Below the pieces are notes generated by a model that saw nothing but the letters and a program-made list of their open reading frames with translations, was not told where the DNA came from and did not search any database. Source: Phycisphaerae bacterium (lineage in GTDB: Bacteria; Planctomycetota; Phycisphaerae; UBA1845; JAFGLZ01). From it: 64,000 bases of DNA. Made by a program: the position numbers and the translations under genes. The DNA lies in contig JAFGLZ010000204.1 in the NCBI GenBank assembly GCA_016927755.1, positions 17,913 through 81,912 of the forward strand, in the 5' to 3' direction. Of the stretch, positions 59,484 through 64,000 are shown piece after piece (the first letter of the stretch is position 1; each line of letters opens with the position of its first letter).

Positions 59484-60869
59484 ATGCCCGAGACGCTCGA
59501 AGTGATCAATCCGGCCACCGAGGAGACCTTCAAACGGATCGATCTGCACTCCGCCGATGAGATCGAGGAACGTCTCGTCCGGGCGAGCAGCGCCGCTCGC
59601 CAATGGCGCGGCGTGCCGATGGCCGAGCGCATCGCCGTGACGCATCGTTTCGTCGAAGCCTTCACCGGCAAGGCCGACGAGATCGCCGCGGAGCTCACCG
59701 CGCAGATGGGCAAGCCGATCACGCAAGCCCGCAACGAGATCAAGACCATGGCCGCTCGGGCCCGCTACATGGCCGAGATCGCCGAGGCCTCACTGGCCGA
59801 CGTGCGGATCTCCGAAGGACCCGACGAGTTCAAACGAATCGTCCGAGACCCCCTCGGCGTGATCCTCGACATCGCCGCGTGGAACTACCCCCTACTCATC
59901 GCCGTCAACGTCGTGACCCCGGGAATCCTGGCCGGCAACGCCGTTGTCCTGAAGCACTCCAGCCTCACCCCGCTGTGCGGGCTGCGCTTCGAGGAGGCCT
60001 ACCGATCGGCCGGTCTGCCCGACGGCGTGATGACGGCCATCGTCGCCGATCGTACCCGCGCCGAGGCCGTCCTCGGCTCGCCCCACGTTGACGCGGTGTT
60101 CTTCACCGGATCCGTCGAGGGCGGCCGCCGCGTCTATCAGACCGCCTGTGGCGGGCTAATCGACGTCGGTCTCGAGCTGGGGGGCAAGGATCCCGCCTAC
60201 GTCCGAGCCGACGCCGATCTGGCCAAGGTCGTGCCCAATGTCGCCGACGCCTGCTTCTACAACGCCGGTCAGAGCTGCTGCGCCGTCGAGCGCGTCTACG
60301 TCCATCGATCCGCCTACGATGCCTTCCTCGAGGCAATGCTCCGAGAGGTCCGCGGCTACCGGATGGGCGACCCCACCGACCCCGACACCTACCTCGGCCC
60401 GGTCGCAATGGCCAAGACCATCGAAACCATGGACCGCCAGCTCGCCGAGGTCGTCGACCGCGGCGCGCGTCTGCTATGCGGCGGCAAGCCCGCGTCGGTC
60501 GGCGGGCACGGCAGATACTACGAGGCCACCGTCGTGGCCGACTGCGCCAACGACATGGCGATCATGCAAGAGGAGAACTTCGGCCCGCTCGTCGGCGTGA
60601 TGCCCGTCGCCGACGATGACGAAGCGATCCGGCTGATGAACGACAGCCGCTACGGGCTGTCGGCGTCGATCTGGACACGCGACGTCGACGAGGGCCGGCG
60701 GCTCGCCGAGGCCGTCGAGGCCGGAACCGTCTTCGTCAACCGAGCGGACTTCCTCGACCCCGCCCTGGCGTGGGTGGGCGTCAAGGACAGCGGCAAAGGC
60801 TGCACGCTCTCCCAACTGGGCTACAACTACCTCACGCGCCCAAAGAGCTACTACGCCCGATCGCTGTAG
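59484..60869 (+). CDS. Aldehyde dehydrogenase, ALDH superfamily
   Basis: NAD(P)-dependent aldehyde dehydrogenase, 461 aa, on the short side for the family. AAGGAGG lies six bases before the ATG. Conserved features: N-P-A-T-E-E, W-N-Y-P-L-L-I-A (cofactor strand), F-F-T-G-S-V-E-G-G, the catalytic base Glu231 in L-E-L-G-G-K-D, and the catalytic Cys265 in N-A-G-Q-S-C-C-A, plus E-E-N-F-G-P-L-V. Substrate unknown; similar to succinate-semialdehyde-type ALDHs in length and G-Q-S-C. The next gene, a GH31, is 185 bases downstream. Confidence 0.93.
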   Translation: MPETLEVINPATEETFKRIDLHSADEIEERLVRASSAARQWRGVPMAERIAVTHRFVEAFTGKADEIAAELTAQMGKPITQARNEIKTMAARARYMAEIAEASLADVRISEGPDEFKRIVRDPLGVILDIAAWNYPLLIAVNVVTPGILAGNAVVLKHSSLTPLCGLRFEEAYRSAGLPDGVMTAIVADRTRAEAVLGSPHVDAVFFTGSVEGGRRVYQTACGGLIDVGLELGGKDPAYVRADADLAKVVPNVADACFYNAGQSCCAVERVYVHRSAYDAFLEAMLREVRGYRMGDPTDPDTYLGPVAMAKTIETMDRQLAEVVDRGARLLCGGKPASVGGHGRYYEATVVADCANDMAIMQEENFGPLVGVMPVADDDEAIRLMNDSRYGLSASIWTRDVDEGRRLAEAVEAGTVFVNRADFLDPALAWVGVKDSGKGCTLSQLGYNYLTRPKSYYARSL

Positions 60870-60908
60870 ATCGTTCGCAAGACAGTCGAGCAGAAGAATC
60901 GTATGGGT

Positions 60909-61034
60909 AGGGTGGCCCACCTCTTCGGTGGTGGGGAACGCGAATTCGAACGTAGACGTCCGCCCCCATAGCGGGGGTGGCCCATGGCTTCAGCCGTGGG
61001 GGACACGAATCCAAACGGGAATTCACGTCCCGCG
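60909..61034 (+). repeat. Duplicated hairpin-bearing element in the GH31 leader
   Basis: Two imperfect direct repeats, ~60909-60963 and ~60974-61034, both start GGGTGGCCCA, contain a short stem-loop, continue GGG-AC-CGAAT-C-AACG and end near ACGTCC. Hairpin in copy 1 pairs CCACC with GGTGG; copy 2 pairs CCCATGGCT with AGCCGTGGG. Probably a family of dispersed planctomycete repeats; only these copies are in the window. Confidence 0.5.
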
Positions 61035-61054
61035 GTGAGTCGGGAGGGTCAGAC

Positions 61055-63715
61055 ATGAATCAATCTTGGAGCCTTGCGGCCGCGATGGTGGTCCTCGCCG
61101 CAGTGTCCGGCAGGAGCAGCCTCGCCGAATCGAACACCGCGCGCCAAACCGGCGAGGTGACGCAGATCGCCAAAGGCGTGTGGAAGATCCGCTTCGCCGA
61201 GCCCGAGCCCTTTGTGCCGACCGCCTTTCAACAGCGACCCCCAATGATCGAAGAGATCAACGCGCTGCCGGAACCCGGCAAGCCGCCCTTCGCGCCCGCC
61301 GACGTTTGCTTCCGCCGCGCCTCCGGACGGCTCGTGGTGTACGTGCCCTGCGACGAGCCCGGCCATCAGATCTACGGCTTCGGCCTCGACCCGGGAGCAT
61401 ACGAGCAGAAAGGCCTGCGCAAGTACCTGACCGTCAGCGCCCAAACGTGGGACAAGACCGGTGCAAGCCACGGACCGGTCCCCTTCTACGTCAGCACGAA
61501 AGGCTACGGCCTCTACGTCGACACCGCCCGCGTGCCCTTCGTCCACGTGGCCCGCCTGGCGCCAAAGGTCGCGGCTCGGGCAAGCGGCGAAAAGGGCAAA
61601 CGCATCGAAACATCCGAAGCGGCCTTGTACGCGGCGCGCAAGGCCGCCGGCAGACCAGAGGTCGTGTTCGACGTCCCCGCCGCCCAGGGCGCGGACGTCT
61701 ACGTCTTCGGCGGGCCGACGATCCGCCAGGCAGTGCAGCGCTATACCCTCTTCTCCGGCGGGGGCTGCGTCCCGCCGATGTGGGGACTGGGGCTGAAGTA
61801 CCGCGCCTACACGAAAGCCGACCACAACGCGGTAATGAAAGTCGCCGAGGCCCTCCGCCAATTCAAAATCCCGTGCGACATGCTGGGCCTCGAGCCCGGA
61901 TGGCAGACCAAGGCCTACTCCTGCTCACTCGTCTGGTCGGACGAACGATTCCCGAATCATCAAGCCTTCACCGACAAGCTCGTCGGCATGGGCTACCGGA
62001 TGAACCTCTGGGAGCACGCCTACATCCACCCGACCTCGCCGCTGTTCGATCCGCTGAGGGACCGCAGCGGCGACTATCTGGTCTGGGGAGGGCTCGTGGT
62101 CGACTTCGTCGATCCAGAGGCGTCCCGCACGTTCGCGGACTACCACGATACGACGTTCGTCCAGAAGGGCATCGCCGGCTTCAAGCTCGACGAGTGCGAC
62201 CGGCAGACCATCTCCGACACCACGCCCTTCAACTACCCCTACGTCACCGCCTTCCCCTCCGGAATCGACGGCGACCAGATGACGCAGCTCTACGGATACC
62301 TCTACCAAAGGTCGCTCTACTCGGTCTTCCGAAAGCACAACCGGCGAACCTGGGGCGACGTGCGAGCCACGACCGCCCTGGCCGCACCGCTGCCCTTCAA
62401 CCTGTACAGCGACGCGTACGGCTTCGATCAGTACCTGCGACAACTGGTCAACGCCTCGTTCGCGGGCCTGCTGTGGTCGCCTGAGGTCCGCAACGCCGGA
62501 TCGTTCGCCGAGCTGATCAACCGCGTGGCGATGTCGGCCTATGCCCCGCAGATGTGCCTGAACCTCTGGTTCATGCCTAACCCGATCTGGATGCACTACG
62601 ACCGCGCCAATAACGAGGCCGGCAAGTTCCTGCCCGAGGCCGAGCAACACCGCGTCGCCGACACCCTCCGGAAGATCGTCAACCAGCGAATGAGCCTCCT
62701 GCCCTACTACTACGCCGCGTTCCACCGCTACCGCACCGAAGGCCTGCCGCCAACGCGGGCGCTCGTCCTCGAGTACCCGGACGACAGGAACATGCGCTCC
62801 GTCGACAACGCCTTCATGTTCGGCGATAACCTGCTCGTCGCCCCCTTCATGGGCCAAGACTGCTCGCGAAAGGTCCACTTTCCCCGCGGAGACAACTGGA
62901 TCGACCTGCAGACGAACACCCGCTACGCCGGAGGTGAGAAACACGCTTTCAAAGGCACCCCGGGCGACGTGCCCGTCTTCGTGAAGGAGGGCACGCTGCT
63001 GCCGCTCGCCGAGCCGGTCGAGTACGTGGCGAGCGATACCGTGTTCAACGTGACCGTGCGGGTCTACGGCGATGCCCCGCCCCCCTTCACGCTGTACGAG
63101 GACGACGGCGAGACGTTCGACTTCGAGAAGGGCGCGCTGAACCGAGTCACGCTGTCATGGAAGGACGGCAGGGTGGCCGTCGAGCGCGCGGGCAACTACG
63201 CTGGCCGGCAATATCGAATCGCGCAATGGGAGAAGGTCGGCATCCGCGCGCCCGAGGACGCCAATCAGCGAGCGACGCCCGGCGACCCCGCCAAACGATC
63301 CGACATGCGCCGAATCTCCGACGGCGCAACGTACACGACCAGCTCCGTCTTCGAGCCGCAGCCCGGCGACGGCAAGCTCCTCGACCCGAACGAGACCGGC
63401 GAGCCCTTCGCGTTCCACACGCTGGAAGAGAACGGTGCCCACGTCCTGATCGACCTCAAGTCGACCAAGAACGTCACCGGCGTCGTGATCGTCAACCGCC
63501 AGGACGACCGCGACGAGATCGTCGAGCGCGCCGCATCGCTGGCGGTCTGGGTCTCGAACGACGGCACTCAGTGGGATCGAATCTGGCAAGCCCCCTCGGC
63601 CCAAGCCGAATGGCGCTTCTTGCTGAAAGAACCCACCAAGGCGAGATACGTCAAGATCGGCCTCCAAGCCAAAAGCTTCCTGCACCTCAAGCGGGTGTTC
63701 CTGTACGGGCCATAG
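61055..63715 (+). CDS. Secreted glycoside hydrolase family 31 with C-terminal discoidin-like domain
   Basis: 886 aa. ATG 61055 with GGGAGG seven bases upstream; signal peptide to ~residue 24 (V-V-L-A-A-V-S-G-R-S-S-L-A). N-terminal beta-sandwich (to ~220) precedes the TIM barrel with M-L-G-L-E-P-G-W-Q, the nucleophile Asp379 in F-K-L-D-E-C-D, and S-P-E-V-R-N-A (acid/base region). The C-terminal ~140 residues (V-L-I-D-L-K-S-T-K-N-V-T-G-V, W-V-S-N-D-G-T-Q-W, R-Y-V-K-I-G-L) form an F5/8 type C (discoidin) carbohydrate-binding domain. Likely an alpha-xylosidase or alpha-glucosidase acting outside the cytoplasm; exact activity cannot be told. Confidence 0.9.
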   Translation: MNQSWSLAAAMVVLAAVSGRSSLAESNTARQTGEVTQIAKGVWKIRFAEPEPFVPTAFQQRPPMIEEINALPEPGKPPFAPADVCFRRASGRLVVYVPCDEPGHQIYGFGLDPGAYEQKGLRKYLTVSAQTWDKTGASHGPVPFYVSTKGYGLYVDTARVPFVHVARLAPKVAARASGEKGKRIETSEAALYAARKAAGRPEVVFDVPAAQGADVYVFGGPTIRQAVQRYTLFSGGGCVPPMWGLGLKYRAYTKADHNAVMKVAEALRQFKIPCDMLGLEPGWQTKAYSCSLVWSDERFPNHQAFTDKLVGMGYRMNLWEHAYIHPTSPLFDPLRDRSGDYLVWGGLVVDFVDPEASRTFADYHDTTFVQKGIAGFKLDECDRQTISDTTPFNYPYVTAFPSGIDGDQMTQLYGYLYQRSLYSVFRKHNRRTWGDVRATTALAAPLPFNLYSDAYGFDQYLRQLVNASFAGLLWSPEVRNAGSFAELINRVAMSAYAPQMCLNLWFMPNPIWMHYDRANNEAGKFLPEAEQHRVADTLRKIVNQRMSLLPYYYAAFHRYRTEGLPPTRALVLEYPDDRNMRSVDNAFMFGDNLLVAPFMGQDCSRKVHFPRGDNWIDLQTNTRYAGGEKHAFKGTPGDVPVFVKEGTLLPLAEPVEYVASDTVFNVTVRVYGDAPPPFTLYEDDGETFDFEKGALNRVTLSWKDGRVAVERAGNYAGRQYRIAQWEKVGIRAPEDANQRATPGDPAKRSDMRRISDGATYTTSSVFEPQPGDGKLLDPNETGEPFAFHTLEENGAHVLIDLKSTKNVTGVVIVNRQDDRDEIVERAASLAVWVSNDGTQWDRIWQAPSAQAEWRFLLKEPTKARYVKIGLQAKSFLHLKRVFLYGP

Positions 63716-63781
63716 CCCGCTACCGCCTCGCCGCCACGACAGCGAACCCTCCCCGCACATCGTCCGCTTGAGTCAACACGG

Positions 63782-63809
63782 TTGACCCGCCGCCAGCCTG
63801 CCTTAGAAT
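63782..63809 (+). promoter_or_regulatory. Sigma-70-like promoter at the window end
   Basis: TTGACC (63782-63787), 16 bases, TAGAAT (63804-63809). It is the best promoter match in the window and has the same TTAGAATC core as the one at 2687. It points toward the frame beginning at 63890. Confidence 0.55.
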
Positions 63810-63889
63810 CCACATCCGTGCGAATCAACTACCGCTCCTTAGCCTACAAGACCATCCCCCTCACAGGGGTCTCCCAACGGAGAACCGTC

Positions 63890-64000
63890 ATGCACGACGT
63901 GTCAAACGGACAACAGACTCGGGCCTCGCGGCAATCCGCGGTGCTAGTGCTCCTATCGGGCAGACGGTTTCGGGCTGGGTGGCATGGGTCCGCGGCGAAA
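63890..64000 (+). CDS. Possible N-terminal fragment of an unidentified gene (cut by the window end)
   Basis: From ATG 63890 the frame is open for 37 codons to the window end, with GGAG eight bases upstream and a good promoter at 63782-63809. The protein starts M-H-D-V-S-N-G-Q-Q-T-R-A-S-R-Q-S-A-V and has a short hydrophobic run (A-V-L-V-L-L) that could start a signal peptide. Not recognised. Confidence 0.35.
   Translation, partial: MHDVSNGQQTRASRQSAVLVLLSGRRFRAGWHGSAAK

Overview
The window reads as high-GC chromosomal DNA of a planctomycete, most likely of a Phycisphaerae-like lineage. The grounds are an array of H-X9-DG-type pseudopilins, acidic linkers built of repeated E-P-N/D-A-N units in a lipoprotein, many secreted carbohydrate-active proteins and sialidase-like BNR proteins, HD-GYP proteins, and a Ycf46-like AAA ATPase. 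This placement is inference from gene content; there is no rRNA, tRNA or CRISPR array to anchor it.

Layout. 1-9.1 kb: 3' part of a Y-family polymerase (dinB), glycerol kinase facing it, a secreted nucleoside-hydrolase-like protein, a BlaI/MecI-type repressor interrupted by an in-frame TGA, then a periplasmic binding protein in tandem with a Cache-HAMP-PAS-histidine kinase-receiver protein (a likely sensory pair), and a small membrane protein. 9.4-21.8 kb: a GH28-like beta-helix protein, a RyR-domain protein divergent from a Ycf46-like AAA ATPase, a toxin-antitoxin-like pair (BECR-like nuclease fold / DUF2283), an EPN-repeat lipoprotein, two divergent-family BNR sialidase-like proteins and a Tat-exported double metallo-beta-lactamase-fold protein. 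22.3-31.2 kb: two tandem HD-GYP paralogues that have both lost the His of the HD dyad, an ArnT/PMT-like membrane glycosyltransferase, an NAD-dependent epimerase, an alpha/beta hydrolase and a GH38 alpha-mannosidase.

31.7-41.3 kb is the most striking block: six full-length pseudopilin paralogues in the same orientation, interrupted once by a reverse-strand secreted protein with a C-terminal sorting-like tail. No secretion ATPase, platform protein or prepilin peptidase is present. 41.5-46.8 kb: a DUF6125-like protein, a possible 36-aa membrane microprotein, a GH172/DUF2961 lipoprotein, a ThuA-domain protein and a membrane-anchored SUFU-like protein.

46.9-58.6 kb is one reverse-strand block of closely spaced genes: two large paralogous multi-pass membrane proteins, a class I methyltransferase, a GT2 glycosyltransferase, a zinc-ribbon methyltransferase, a radical SAM/SPASM-like protein and two B12-binding radical SAM proteins. 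It looks like a pathway for a modified surface glycan or glycolipid. The window closes with a small lipoprotein, an aldehyde dehydrogenase, a secreted GH31 glycosidase with a C-terminal discoidin-like domain, and a promoter plus the start of one more possible gene cut by the window end.
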